Shown one piece after another: positions 29,589-37,862 of a stretch of 38,944 nucleotides of DNA (position 1 is the stretch's first letter; the number at the start of each line of letters is the position of its first letter). The notes under the pieces were generated by a model. The model searched no databases. It had not been told where the DNA came from and was given only the letters and a program-made list of their open reading frames with translations. The DNA is from JAHJGG01 sp041658785 (GTDB lineage: Bacteria; Patescibacteriota; Patescibacteriia; Magasanikbacterales; UBA922), in the NCBI GenBank assembly GCA_041658785.1, contig JBAZZL010000006.1:1-38944 (forward strand), given 5' to 3'. A program made the translations under genes and the position numbers.

Positions 29589-30260
29589 ATGAGAGATGAA
29601 ATAAGACATGCCGCGGGGAGGGGGGGCGAGGGCCCTGTTAGATCAATAATTGGAGCGGAAATACGTGAAGAATTACGGCGAGATCTTCCTATTATAGAAA
29701 AACCATACCTGTACGAATCTGGCGCCATGGAGCGGGCGATAGGGGAATGTAAGGTACCAGAAAATTTCGCTCGAAAACTTAACGAAGTCACACGAGATAA
29801 ATTACATTTACTGCGCATGTTAAGAAGGTCTGAAGCGGAAAGAAATTTTAGTTTGGCATATTTACGATATGCCGACGACATTTTTGGGGAAGATAAGGGT
29901 GCCGCTTTGGAGATAAGGGGCGTAATAAGTTCGGGAGGCGCGGACACAGCGATGTTTTGGACATTTGCTCCGTATCTTTTTAGGGTCTTAACGCGAAAGG
30001 GCTTAAGCGAAAGAGACGCCGTTAGTAAAATGCTTTCCTGGTCAAAAGATGGGGTGAGTGAATGGACAGAATCAAATAAGGCGCGTGGTGAATCAAAAAA
30101 TTGGGGTGAGCTGCATCTCAGAGGTCTTGAAAAATACAATAGTGAAATTGGCGGAGTGTGGATGCTTAACAGAGATCCGGAACATATATCGCATAAATAT
30201 ACGGAACAGGAAGCGGAGCATATTGCTGATTTGCTGATGGGGGAAGGTGATGGAAAATAA
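29589..30260 (+). CDS. Hypothetical protein, 223 residues
   Basis: I do not recognise a family. The protein is charged and apparently mostly helical, with Arg/Glu-rich segments (GAEIREELRRDLPIIEKPYL and LHLLRMLRRSEAERNFSLAY) and a central more hydrophobic stretch (GGADTAMFWTFAPYLFRVLT). It has no signal peptide and no clear membrane segment. The start ATG follows a run of GAGATAA words. It sits in the accessory block between the toxin-antitoxin pair and an orphan gene. The frame is long and intact, which supports a real gene, but the minus strand is also open here (29564-30277), so coding direction is likely rather than certain. Confidence 0.6.
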   Translation: MRDEIRHAAGRGGEGPVRSIIGAEIREELRRDLPIIEKPYLYESGAMERAIGECKVPENFARKLNEVTRDKLHLLRMLRRSEAERNFSLAYLRYADDIFGEDKGAALEIRGVISSGGADTAMFWTFAPYLFRVLTRKGLSERDAVSKMLSWSKDGVSEWTESNKARGESKNWGELHLRGLEKYNSEIGGVWMLNRDPEHISHKYTEQEAEHIADLLMGEGDGK

Positions 30261-30325
30261 ATTATTACGAGTATCAATTATTTTTTTTAGAAGACAGTGA
30301 GGGTAGCGGTAAAATAAAGAGATGG

Positions 30326-30379
30326 AGTTGAGATAAAATATAGAGATAAAGAGGAAAATAATAATGGCGCCGATGTGCG
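30326..30379. repeat. 54-bp inverted repeat, left member
   Basis: The sequence from AGTTGAGATAAA through AGAGGAAAATAATAATGGCG to CGATGTGCG recurs inverted at 31032-31093. The two copies enclose the orphan gene at 30473-30901. Confidence 0.88.
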
Positions 30380-30472
30380 GTTCCATAAACCCGCCTTTTA
30401 CAAGAGGCAGGTTTATTTCACCCAAATTTTGATCTTTTCTTTTAGGTGGTAAAATGATAGAATATTTATGCT

Positions 30473-30901
30473 ATGCAAGTATACAAAACTAGAGCCAAAA
30501 AATTTCATGGCACGCATTTCCAGATAGTCCATAAACAGGCTCTCGGCCTATATACCGAAATCAAAAAGAAATCAAAACGCCGGACATATATCAGGTCGGC
30601 GTATTTTGAAAAAGATAAAATTTTCCTTGATTTGTATTGGCACCACTTGTTTGAAAAGTCTAACTGGCGGGATAGAGTCAGACGCATGCAATATTATGGC
30701 TGCGCGATTGAGCTTTTACAAAATTCACACTTTAAACCAAATTCCACAAAAAATCCAAATAAACCTAGTGAAATGCTTTATCGTTTTTATGGTGTCACTG
30801 CGGAAAATGAGTTATTTTGCGTACAAATCAAGGAAAATTTAAAGAAAAAACAAAAATTTTTGATTTCGATATTTCCCGCAGAAGGCCCAATTTTTTATTA
30901 A
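30473..30901 (+). CDS. Hypothetical basic protein, 142 residues
   Basis: No family recognised. The protein is strongly basic and aromatic (MQVYKTRAKKFHGTHFQIVH, KKKSKRRTYIRSAYFEKDKI, LYWHHLFEKSNWRDRVRRMQ). It has alternating strand/helix character and ends FPAEGPIFY, without signal peptide or membrane segment. Size, basic charge and isolation would suit a small nucleic-acid-acting or toxin-like protein, but no catalytic motif is secure. A terminator hairpin follows directly, and a 54-bp inverted repeat pair flanks the unit, so it may be a small mobile cassette. Confidence 0.7.
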   Translation: MQVYKTRAKKFHGTHFQIVHKQALGLYTEIKKKSKRRTYIRSAYFEKDKIFLDLYWHHLFEKSNWRDRVRRMQYYGCAIELLQNSHFKPNSTKNPNKPSEMLYRFYGVTAENELFCVQIKENLKKKQKFLISIFPAEGPIFY

Positions 30902-30918
30902 AACAAAAAAGAACCTCC

Positions 30919-30958
30919 GGCTAAGTGTGGTATGGAAACCACGGCCGAAAGCCTTTTT
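30919..30958 (+). terminator. Terminator after the orphan gene
   Basis: The outer stem GGCT/AGCC and inner stem GTGGT/ACCAC (30927-30931/30938-30942, loop ATGGAA) are followed by TTTTTCT. Confidence 0.7.
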
Positions 30959-31031
30959 CTAATATAATTATATCAGGTATACTGGAGATGTCAAGTACGG
31001 CCTGTAGATAGTGAAGAAAAGGCCAAAATTT

Positions 31032-31093
31032 CGCATATCGGCGCCATTATTATTTTCCTCTTTATCTCTACTTTATCTCCATTTATCTCAACT
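31032..31093. repeat. Inverted repeat, right member
   Basis: It is the reverse complement of 30326-30379 with a few differences and a small internal duplication of the GAGATAAA word. Confidence 0.88.
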
Positions 31094-31151
31094 TGTTTAT
31101 AACACCATTGAAGAAAAAATTTTTCAAAATTGACGTTTAGGACATCAGCTT

Positions 31152-31232
31152 GAACGTAACTAATATACTCAACGTCAGCGTTGAAAGATCCCTCGGCTTC
31201 GTCCCGATGCGAATCGGGACTCCGCTCGGGAT
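31152..31232. repeat. Repeat element with hairpins, copy 2
   Basis: The GAACGTAACTAATATACTCA unit, shared with 29407, is followed by GATCCCTCGG and the hairpin TCCCGATGCGAATCGGGA. It closes with GGGATGACA 12 bp before the gcvPA start. Confidence 0.85.
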
Positions 31233-31244
31233 GACAGTGAATTT

Positions 31245-32570
31245 ATGCCCTACATCCCTCACACCCAAAAAGACACCGAAGAAATGCTAAAAACCATCGG
31301 CGTCGCCAGAATTGATGACCTATTTGACGCGGTGCCGGTTGAGATTTTTCAGAAGAGCGCGTTTAATCTGCCGCCCGGGCTGTCGGAACAAGAAACAAGG
31401 GCGGAAGTTGAACGACTCGCGGCGCGGAATAATAATCCGCGGGTTTCGTTTGTCGGGGGCGGGGTTTACCAACATTATATTCCGGCGCACGTCGCTCATC
31501 TCGCTGGCCGGAGCGAGTTTTACACGGCTTACACTCCTTATCAGCCGGAGATCAGCCAGGGAATTTTGCAGTCCATTTTTGAATACCAAACAATGATTAC
31601 CCGCCTTACCGGCATGGATGCTTCCAACGCGTCTATGTACGACGGTTCTTCGGCCGCCGGAGAGGTTTGCTTCATGGTCGCGGGTCTGGCCGGGAAAAAT
31701 AAAATTTTAGCGGCGCGCAGTGTTAACCCGCAATATCGAGAAGTGATGCGGACGTATTGTACCGCGAAGGACTTGGAGCTCGTGGAAGTTCCGTTTGAAC
31801 GGGAAACCGGACGGATCAATTTGGAAAAATTGGCCGAAATGCTGGACGAAGAAGCGGCCGGCGTGTTTGTTCAGAGTCCGAATTTTTTTGGCGTGGTGGA
31901 AGACCTGAAACGGATCGCGGACTTGGCCCGCGCGAAAGGAAAAGTGACGGCGCAAATTATTACCGAGGCGCTGTCTCTCGGCTTACTTACTCCGCCGGGA
32001 GAAAATGATATTAACATCGCGGTGGGCGAGGGACAGAGTTTTGGCTTGCCGGTGTCGGGCGGGGGTCCGGGTTTTGGATTTTTGGCCGTGAAAGAAAAAC
32101 ATGTCCGCAAACTGCCGGGCAGAATCGTGGGCGAGACCGCGGACGCCGCGGGCAGGAAGGCGTATGTCCTTACTCTGCAGGCGCGCGAACAGCATATCAG
32201 AAGAGAAAAAGCGAGCTCCAACATCTGTTCCAATCAGGCCTGGTGCGCTCTTACCGGCGTGATTTATCTCGCGAGCTTGGGAAAAAAATTGCGCGATCTG
32301 GCTTTGCTGAATCATCAGAATAGTTTGTATTTTCAAAAGAAGTTATCCGAAAACGGCTGGCAACGGACGTTTTCCGCGCCGTTTTTTAATGAGTTTGTGG
32401 TGGATGTTGGCGATGTCCGGTCGGCTTTATTAAAATTGCGAGAAAAAAAGATTGCCGGCGGGTTGGATTTGGGCGGTTTGTATCCGGAATTAATGGGTAA
32501 GATGTTAATTACCGTGACGGAGATAATCGAAAAAGATAAAATGGAGAGTTATCTCGAAACCATTATTTAA
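31245..32570 (+). CDS. gcvPA: Glycine dehydrogenase (decarboxylating) subunit 1
   Basis: N-terminal half of the split P protein, which decarboxylates glycine and loads the aminomethyl group onto GcvH. Typical segments are MPYIPHTQKDTEEMLKTIG, FVGGGVYQHYIPAHVAHLAG, RSEFYTAYTPYQPEISQGI, MDASNASMYDGSSAAGE and SNICSNQAWCALTG. Length 441 matches the two-subunit form. The PLP-binding Lys is in the partner GcvPB. gcvPB follows after a 95-bp palindromic gap, so the pair is probably cotranscribed. Confidence 0.97.
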   Translation: MPYIPHTQKDTEEMLKTIGVARIDDLFDAVPVEIFQKSAFNLPPGLSEQETRAEVERLAARNNNPRVSFVGGGVYQHYIPAHVAHLAGRSEFYTAYTPYQPEISQGILQSIFEYQTMITRLTGMDASNASMYDGSSAAGEVCFMVAGLAGKNKILAARSVNPQYREVMRTYCTAKDLELVEVPFERETGRINLEKLAEMLDEEAAGVFVQSPNFFGVVEDLKRIADLARAKGKVTAQIITEALSLGLLTPPGENDINIAVGEGQSFGLPVSGGGPGFGFLAVKEKHVRKLPGRIVGETADAAGRKAYVLTLQAREQHIRREKASSNICSNQAWCALTGVIYLASLGKKLRDLALLNHQNSLYFQKKLSENGWQRTFSAPFFNEFVVDVGDVRSALLKLREKKIAGGLDLGGLYPELMGKMLITVTEIIEKDKMESYLETII

Positions 32571-32665
32571 AATAATCTTGGTAAATCTTGGCGATCATGG
32601 TAATCTGTGTTCCATTTCGAAATAGCACACAGATTACCATGATTGCCAGGATTATCCATGATTTT
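32571..32665. repeat. Inverted repeat filling the gcvPA-gcvPB gap
   Basis: The 17-bp perfect arms ATCATGGTAATCTGTGT (32594-32610) and its complement (32627-32643) have further partial pairing outside. The frame open from 32588 into gcvPB is an artefact of this repeat. Confidence 0.85.
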
Positions 32666-34096
32666 ATGAAAACCATCTTTGAAAAATCAATCGCCGGACG
32701 CACGGGCGTTCAGTTGCCAAAAGCGCTGGCGGGGGAGGCGGAACTAAATAATGAATTGACGCGCGGGGAGTTGAATTTGCCGGAAGTTTCGGAATTGGAT
32801 GTGGTGCGGCATTATACGGCTTTGTCCAAGCGCGCTTTTGGCGTGGACGACGGGTTTTATCCCTTGGGTTCCTGCACCATGAAATATAATCCAAAGATCA
32901 ACGAAGATATGTCCGGCTTATCCGGCTTTGTTGACTTTCATCCTTGGCAGGAAGAGGAATACGCGCAGGGGACACTGGAATTGATTTACCGGACAGAGGA
33001 GTATCTGAAAGAAGTAACCGGATTTTCCGGCGTTACGCTTCAGCCGGCGGCCGGGGCGCATGGGGAATTGACCGCGGCCATGATGATAAAAGCGTGCCAG
33101 ATTAGCCGCGGACAGGCGAAGCGGACAAAAATTTTGATTCCGGATTCGGCGCATGGCACCAATCCGGCGACCGCGAGCATGTGCGGGATGACGACCGTGG
33201 AAGTGCCGTCGGACGAAAACGGTTATGTTGATTTACAAAAGCTTGATGAAGTTTTAGATGATGAAGTTGCCGGACTCATGTTGACGATCCCCAATACGGT
33301 CGGATTGTTTGACAAAAATATTTTACAAATTTCCCAAAAATTGCACGCCAAAGGAGCCCTGCTTTTTATGGACGGCGCGAATTTGAACGCGATTTTGGGA
33401 TTAGTGAAACCCGCGGACATGGGCGTTGATCTCATGCACATCAATCTGCACAAGACCTTTTCCACTCCGCATGGCGGCGGCGGGCCCGGAGGCGGATTTG
33501 TCGGCTGCGTGAAAGAGTTGGAGCCGTTTTTGCCGGACGCGCGGATAATTAAGTCCGGGGATTTATACAAAATTGCCACCGGTCATAAAAAAAGCATTGG
33601 CCGGGTGCGGGCGTTTTATTCCAACTTTGGCATTATCGTCCGCGCTTTTACTTACATACTGCGCCTCGGCAAAGCCGGCACCGAGAGAGTGGGGCGTTAC
33701 GCCGTTCTTAATGCCAACTATATCAAAGCGCGGTTGAAAGATCATTATAATCTGGCGTATGACAAGCACTGCATGCACGAAGTGGTGTTTAATGATAAAA
33801 ACCAAGAGCAATATCACGTCAGCACCATGGACATTGCCAAACGGCTGATTGATTTTGGCTATCATCCGCCCACGATTTATTTCCCGCTGATTGTCCACGG
33901 CGCCCTCATGGTTGAACCGACGGAGACGGAAAGCAAGGAAACGTTGGATGAATTTTGCGAAGTAATGATAAAGATCGCCGCCGAAGCGAAAAATAATCCC
34001 GAACTCTTGCACCAAGCGCCGCATCATACGCCGGTGGGGAGAGTGGACGCGGTTCGGGCGGCGAGAGAGCCGGTGATTATTGATCAATCAGGATGA
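32666..34096 (+). CDS. gcvPB: Glycine dehydrogenase (decarboxylating) subunit 2
   Basis: C-terminal half of the split P protein, carrying the cofactor. The PLP Lys is Lys263 in HINLHKTFSTPHGGGGPGGG. Other landmarks are YPLGSCTMKYNPKINED, TLQPAAGAHGELTA, DSAHGTNPATASMCG and FPLIVHGALMVEPTETESKE. I start at the ATG at 32666 (MKTIFEKSIAGRTGVQLPK, 476 residues) because the sequence upstream to 32588 is encoded by a palindrome. It works with gcvPA, gcvH, gcvT and lpd in this locus. Confidence 0.97.
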   Translation: MKTIFEKSIAGRTGVQLPKALAGEAELNNELTRGELNLPEVSELDVVRHYTALSKRAFGVDDGFYPLGSCTMKYNPKINEDMSGLSGFVDFHPWQEEEYAQGTLELIYRTEEYLKEVTGFSGVTLQPAAGAHGELTAAMMIKACQISRGQAKRTKILIPDSAHGTNPATASMCGMTTVEVPSDENGYVDLQKLDEVLDDEVAGLMLTIPNTVGLFDKNILQISQKLHAKGALLFMDGANLNAILGLVKPADMGVDLMHINLHKTFSTPHGGGGPGGGFVGCVKELEPFLPDARIIKSGDLYKIATGHKKSIGRVRAFYSNFGIIVRAFTYILRLGKAGTERVGRYAVLNANYIKARLKDHYNLAYDKHCMHEVVFNDKNQEQYHVSTMDIAKRLIDFGYHPPTIYFPLIVHGALMVEPTETESKETLDEFCEVMIKIAAEAKNNPELLHQAPHHTPVGRVDAVRAAREPVIIDQSG

Positions 34097-34409
34097 TTTT
34101 GAATATAGGGGAGAGGTTTTTCAATATTTGTAAATTTATCCATCTATTTAATTCACCTAATTGTCTAATTCACCTAATTCACCTAATAAAATTCCCAATG
34201 AGAGAATGACCAATGATGAGCATTCAATATTCAGCGATCAGTAGACAGTTGTCCAACACTGAACACTGAATATTCTAGGTTTGGGTATTGGGCATTTTAT
34301 TAGGTGAATTAGACAATTAGGTGAATTAGGTGAATTGAATAATACGGAGTGAATTTATTTAACGACATATATTACAAAATATTCTGCGACCATACACCCA
34401 CGCTTGCTT
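34097..34409. other. Gap between gcvPB and the first LipS-type gene
   Basis: It is occupied mainly by the third AATTCACCT element (34150-34336). The rest is AT-rich, with no convincing promoter or gene. Confidence 0.7.
34150..34336. repeat. AATTCACCT inverted repeat, copy 3
   Basis: The arms match copies 1 and 2, but the interior is unrelated and itself contains mirrored words (TTCAATATTCAG, then GAACACTGAATATTC). The arms are therefore conserved while the centre has been exchanged. Confidence 0.9.
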
Positions 34410-35201
34410 GTGAAATTCGTCTACCTCAAAAACACCAAAGCCATCAGCCTCTCCGGAAGGGGCTGTTCTTTTCAGTGCGCGCATTGCGAGGGGCATTATC
34501 TGGAACAGATGAATGAACTCGCGGATTCCATTCCGGAAAATGTTACCAATCTCCTGATCAGCGGCGGATTGAAACCAGACGGCTCTTCTTTTATTTTTGA
34601 TCGCAAAGATGAATTATTAAATTTAAAGAAAAAAGGGTATACTTTGAATTCCCACGTGGGTTTTGTCGCGCCGAACAAAGTTGATGAGTTGGCGAAAATC
34701 GTTGATTATGTCAGTTTTGATTTTGTGACCGACGCGGCCGTGATCAAGCGGGTTTACAAAATAGACCGAACTGGCGAAGATTATATTGAACAATACAAAT
34801 TGTTGTCGCCGAAAGTCAAGGTTTATCCGCACATTACGATCGGGCTTGATGGCGGGAGAATTCACTGGGAATATGGCGCGATTGATAAATTAAAAGAATT
34901 GGGCGCGGACAGAATAATTTTTAATGTTTTAATCCCCACGCCCGGGACCGAGTTTGAAAACGCGGCCGAGCCGGATTTGGCGGAGGTGCGGAAAGTTTTA
35001 CAACACGCGAGAAAAGTTTTTGCCGATGGATTGGTGATTATCGGCTGTATGCGGCCGGGCGGCGCTTACCGCGCGGAATTGGATAAAATCGCGGTGGAAG
35101 AGGGCGTAGATCGCCTTGTCCAGCCCACGCCGGCGGCGCGTGAGTTGGCGGAGAAGATGGGGTTGGAGATTGGGCGTTTGGAGGAGTGTTGCGCGCTGTG
35201 A
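34410..35201 (+). CDS. Radical SAM protein, LipS1/LipS2-type lipoyl synthase component (COG1856-like)
   Basis: The radical SAM cluster motif CSFQCAHC lies near the N-terminus in SLSGRGCSFQCAHCEGHYLE, the form I associate with the biotin-synthase-like group COG1856. The C-terminus EECCAL could contribute auxiliary-cluster ligands. Two biotin-synthase-like radical SAM proteins, LipS1 and LipS2, together insert sulfur into octanoyl groups in Thermococcus kodakarensis. This gene and the next, inside a glycine cleavage locus with lplA/lplB, fit that pair. I cannot decide which is LipS1. I start at GTG 34410 (263 residues); TTG 34404 is also in frame. It is annotated from context and family resemblance. 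Confidence 0.75.
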   Translation: MKFVYLKNTKAISLSGRGCSFQCAHCEGHYLEQMNELADSIPENVTNLLISGGLKPDGSSFIFDRKDELLNLKKKGYTLNSHVGFVAPNKVDELAKIVDYVSFDFVTDAAVIKRVYKIDRTGEDYIEQYKLLSPKVKVYPHITIGLDGGRIHWEYGAIDKLKELGADRIIFNVLIPTPGTEFENAAEPDLAEVRKVLQHARKVFADGLVIIGCMRPGGAYRAELDKIAVEEGVDRLVQPTPAARELAEKMGLEIGRLEECCAL

Positions 35202-35278
35202 ACGGTGGCGTTCCGATGATTTCACCTCTAGTTGGCAGTAGTTCATTAAATTTCTTTGCCGCTAGGATTGGTGGTAAT

Positions 35279-35406
35279 CCGACAACCCTACCTCTGTCTC
35301 CTTCCCTTATGAAGGGAAGGAGAACCCGTTAAGCAAGGCCAACTTAAATTCAATCGTTAGCCCCTTTCCCTTCATAAGGGAAAGGGGTTGGGGATAGGGT
35401 TGTCGG
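35279..35406. repeat. Nested palindromes between the two LipS-type genes
   Basis: The outer arms CCGACAACCCTA (35279-35290) and TAGGGTTGTCGG (35395-35406) enclose two separate hairpins: CTCCTTCCCTT/AAGGGAAGGAG (35298-35322) and CCCCTTTCCCTT/AAGGGAAAGGGG (35361-35387). The result is a three-way-junction-like layout. Confidence 0.88.
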
Positions 35407-35433
35407 GCCACCTCCGTCCCTCGCTCGTTTACT

Positions 35434-36396
35434 ATGACCCCCAAAATCCGCCTCTCCCTCGGCTCCGCGGCCGTTCTCGGCCTAAAAAACGCCGCGGTGA
35501 GGACTAAAACCAAAACCATCTTCCTCCTGAATTCCGGCGGCTGTGTTTTCAACTGCGGTTTTTGCGCGCAAGCCAGAAATTCCACTATATCGGGCGGAGA
35601 CAAACTTTCCCGCGTCAGCTGGCCCGAGTTCGGCGTTGAGGAAGTTTTGACGGCGTTGAAGAACAAGCAGAAAAAATATCAGCGAATCTGCTGGCAGGTT
35701 GTGAACACGCCGGGGATTTTTGTCCGTCTGCCGGAGATGGTTAGAGAAATAAAAAAAATCGCGGGCAAGAAAAAAATCGCGTTATCAATCAGAACAAACA
35801 ATTTGGCCGATGTTGACGCGTTGTTTTCCGCCGGCGCGGATGAGATCGGTTTGAGCATTGACGCGATTGATCCGGAAGAGTTCAAAAAAATCAAGGGCGG
35901 GGACGGCGCGGTTTTTAAAAATTTTGTTTTGCGCGTTGCCGACAAATATCCGGGCAAAATCGCGACGCATTTGATTATCGGTTTAGGAGAAACGGAAAAA
36001 CAGGCCGTTGAGTTGGCGCGGGAATTGCAAGAGCACAAAGTCATCATCGCCCTTTTCGCGTTCACGCCGGTAAAGGGTTCTGGTTTGGAGTTCAACCGGC
36101 CGCCCGACATTCACAGTTATCGCCGGATTCAGATCGCTCTGCATCTCATTAGAAATAATCTGGCGCGGGAGTTTAGCTTTAACAAAAATGGACAGATTGC
36201 GGATTTTGGGTATAATAAGAATGCTTTATTGGCGATTTTGAAAAATTCCAATGTGTTTGAAACCTCCGGCTGTTCGGACTGCAACCGGCCGTATTACAAC
36301 GAGCGGGCCGGGGATGAGGAGTTGTATAATTATCCGCAAAAATGTGACGGGAGAGTGATTGAGAAGATGATGGAGGAACTATTAATAAAATCTTAA
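35434..36396 (+). CDS. Radical SAM protein, LipS1/LipS2-type lipoyl synthase component (biotin synthase-related)
   Basis: The cluster motif CVFNCGFC sits in LNSGGCVFNCGFCAQARNST, which resembles biotin synthase and the COG2516 group. LSRVSWPEFGVEEV, LSIRTNNLADVDALFSAG, GLSIDAIDPEEF and HLIIGLGETEKQAVELA continue the radical SAM barrel. A C-terminal Cys group (SGCSDCNRPYYNE and YPQKCDG) probably binds an auxiliary iron-sulfur cluster, the usual sulfur donor in lipoyl synthases. The length of 320 residues fits. True biotin synthesis is less likely because no other bio genes are nearby, while lplA/lplB, gcvH and lpd are. The specific LipS1 or LipS2 identity is undecided. Confidence 0.78.
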   Translation: MTPKIRLSLGSAAVLGLKNAAVRTKTKTIFLLNSGGCVFNCGFCAQARNSTISGGDKLSRVSWPEFGVEEVLTALKNKQKKYQRICWQVVNTPGIFVRLPEMVREIKKIAGKKKIALSIRTNNLADVDALFSAGADEIGLSIDAIDPEEFKKIKGGDGAVFKNFVLRVADKYPGKIATHLIIGLGETEKQAVELARELQEHKVIIALFAFTPVKGSGLEFNRPPDIHSYRRIQIALHLIRNNLAREFSFNKNGQIADFGYNKNALLAILKNSNVFETSGCSDCNRPYYNERAGDEELYNYPQKCDGRVIEKMMEELLIKS

Positions 36397-36444
36397 TTTC
36401 AAATATCGAAATCCGAAACAATTTTTAAATTAAAAATATCAAAT

Positions 36445-37818
36445 ATGTTTGATTACCACACAATAGTCATCGGCGCGGGGCCGGCGGGAACCAGTTGCGC
36501 GATGGAATTGGGGAAAGCAGGCAAGAGAGTAGCTTTGATAGAGAAAGACGCGGTAGGAGGCGTTTGCTTGAATCGCGGCTGTATTTCTTCAAAGACTTAT
36601 TTGTATTTGGTTGAGATTTTGGAAAATATAAAAAAAGCCAAAAGATTTGGAATTGAAGTTGGCGAACCAAAAGTTATTTGGGAAGAGGTTAAGAAAAGAA
36701 AAGACCTGAATGTGAAGATGCTTGGCTTGGGGCTTAAAAAGACTCTTGGGTCGCATAATGTTGAAATAATTCAAGGAAAGGGAACGTTGACCGGAACGCG
36801 CGAAGTTACGGTTGAATCAGCGAAAGGCGAGAAGAAAATTACGGCCGACAATATCGTTGTCGCTGTCGGCACAAGTTCGTTATTTTTGCCAATCATGCCA
36901 AAAGGCGAACATGTAATTTCCAGCACCGAGATTTTGGATTTAGCCGAGATTCCAAAGAGTTTAGCGATTATCGGCGGCGGAGTTACCGGGGTGGAAATGG
37001 CGACTGTTTTTTCCGGGCTTGGTTCTGAAGTGGTAATGATTGAAAAAATGACTGCCTTGCTCCCGGGGATAGACCGCGAGATCGCGGCTATATTAAAAAA
37101 ATCGCTGGAGAAAAAAGGCTGCCAGATTTATCTTGGGGCGGAAGTTTTGTCATGTCAAGACGGAGAAGGCGGGGCGGATATTGTTTACCAAATTAACGAG
37201 GAAAAAAAGCAAATGCATACTACCAAAGCGCTGGTGGTGATTGGCAGGGCGGTTAATTATGATCTAAATGAGTTTGAGCGATTGGGCATAAAACATGACG
37301 GGCGCCGCGTGATTTTGAATGATAATTTGCAAACATCAATTTCACATATTTATTTTATCGGCGATGGAGCGTTTCGCAATCTTACAGCCTATGGCGCGGA
37401 ATACGAGGGAGAAGCGGTGGCGCAGATAATTCTTGGCAAACAACGTTCCATTCACTATGAACATATTCCGGTTACAATATTTTCGCATCCGGAGGTGGGG
37501 CAGATTGGTATTACCGAAGAACACGCGCAAGAACGGTGGATTGATTACGAAGTCCGAAGATCTTCTTATGCCTCCAACGCCAAGGCCATAATTATGGGCG
37601 AACGCGAAGGCATGGTTAAGATGATTATTGACAAAGCAACCCAGAAAGTTTTGGGCGTGCATGTTATAGGCGTTCACGCCACCGACTTGATTCATCAAGC
37701 ATTTTTGCCGGTGGTCCAAGGAATGACAATTGAAGAGTGGCTGGGGTTGGTCTGGTCTCATCCAGCGCTTTCGGAAGTTATAAAAAACGCGCTGGAAAAT
37801 GATCAACAAAGCATTTGA
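36445..37818 (+). CDS. lpdA: Dihydrolipoyl dehydrogenase (L protein)
   Basis: Reoxidises the dihydrolipoyl arm of GcvH with NAD+. The FAD-binding start is VIGAGPAGTSCAMELGKAGK. The redox disulfide is Cys41/Cys46 in GGVCLNRGCISSKTYL, where most relatives have a Pro (GCIPSK). The NAD site is IIGGGVTGVEMATVFSGLG, with YFIGDGAF for the second FAD contact and SHPALSEVIKNAL for the C-terminal His-Pro-Glu catalytic segment. Length 457 is normal. Other disulfide oxidoreductases share the fold, but the locus makes the L protein of glycine cleavage the best call. Confidence 0.93.
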   Translation: MFDYHTIVIGAGPAGTSCAMELGKAGKRVALIEKDAVGGVCLNRGCISSKTYLYLVEILENIKKAKRFGIEVGEPKVIWEEVKKRKDLNVKMLGLGLKKTLGSHNVEIIQGKGTLTGTREVTVESAKGEKKITADNIVVAVGTSSLFLPIMPKGEHVISSTEILDLAEIPKSLAIIGGGVTGVEMATVFSGLGSEVVMIEKMTALLPGIDREIAAILKKSLEKKGCQIYLGAEVLSCQDGEGGADIVYQINEEKKQMHTTKALVVIGRAVNYDLNEFERLGIKHDGRRVILNDNLQTSISHIYFIGDGAFRNLTAYGAEYEGEAVAQIILGKQRSIHYEHIPVTIFSHPEVGQIGITEEHAQERWIDYEVRRSSYASNAKAIIMGEREGMVKMIIDKATQKVLGVHVIGVHATDLIHQAFLPVVQGMTIEEWLGLVWSHPALSEVIKNALENDQQSI

Positions 37819-37862
37819 TATGGATGATGGGGGATTGGTGTTAGAAATACAAAAATTCGGGC

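Larger units (their letters stand above)
30902..31244. other. Gap between orphan gene and gcvPA
   Basis: It holds, in order: a terminator hairpin (30919-30958), an AT-rich stretch with TATAAT/TATACT-like boxes (30962-30980), the word AAAAGGCCAAAATTT shared with 29336, the right member of the inverted repeat (31032-31093), and copy 2 of the GAACGT...GTTGAAA repeat with hairpins (31152-31232). No gene is seen. Confidence 0.75.

Noticed and set aside
29564..30277. 237-residue minus-strand gene opposite the hypothetical protein
   Set aside because: It is Ser-rich and mirrors the plus-strand frame; the plus frame has a more protein-like composition and matches the direction of neighbours, though this is not proven.
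32588..32665. N-terminal extension of GcvPB
   Set aside because: It is encoded by the palindrome in the gap; the normal protein begins at 32666.
35434..36396. Biotin synthase (bioB)
   Set aside because: The motif is similar, but there are no other biotin genes; the neighbours are lipoate and glycine cleavage genes, and a second radical SAM partner is adjacent.
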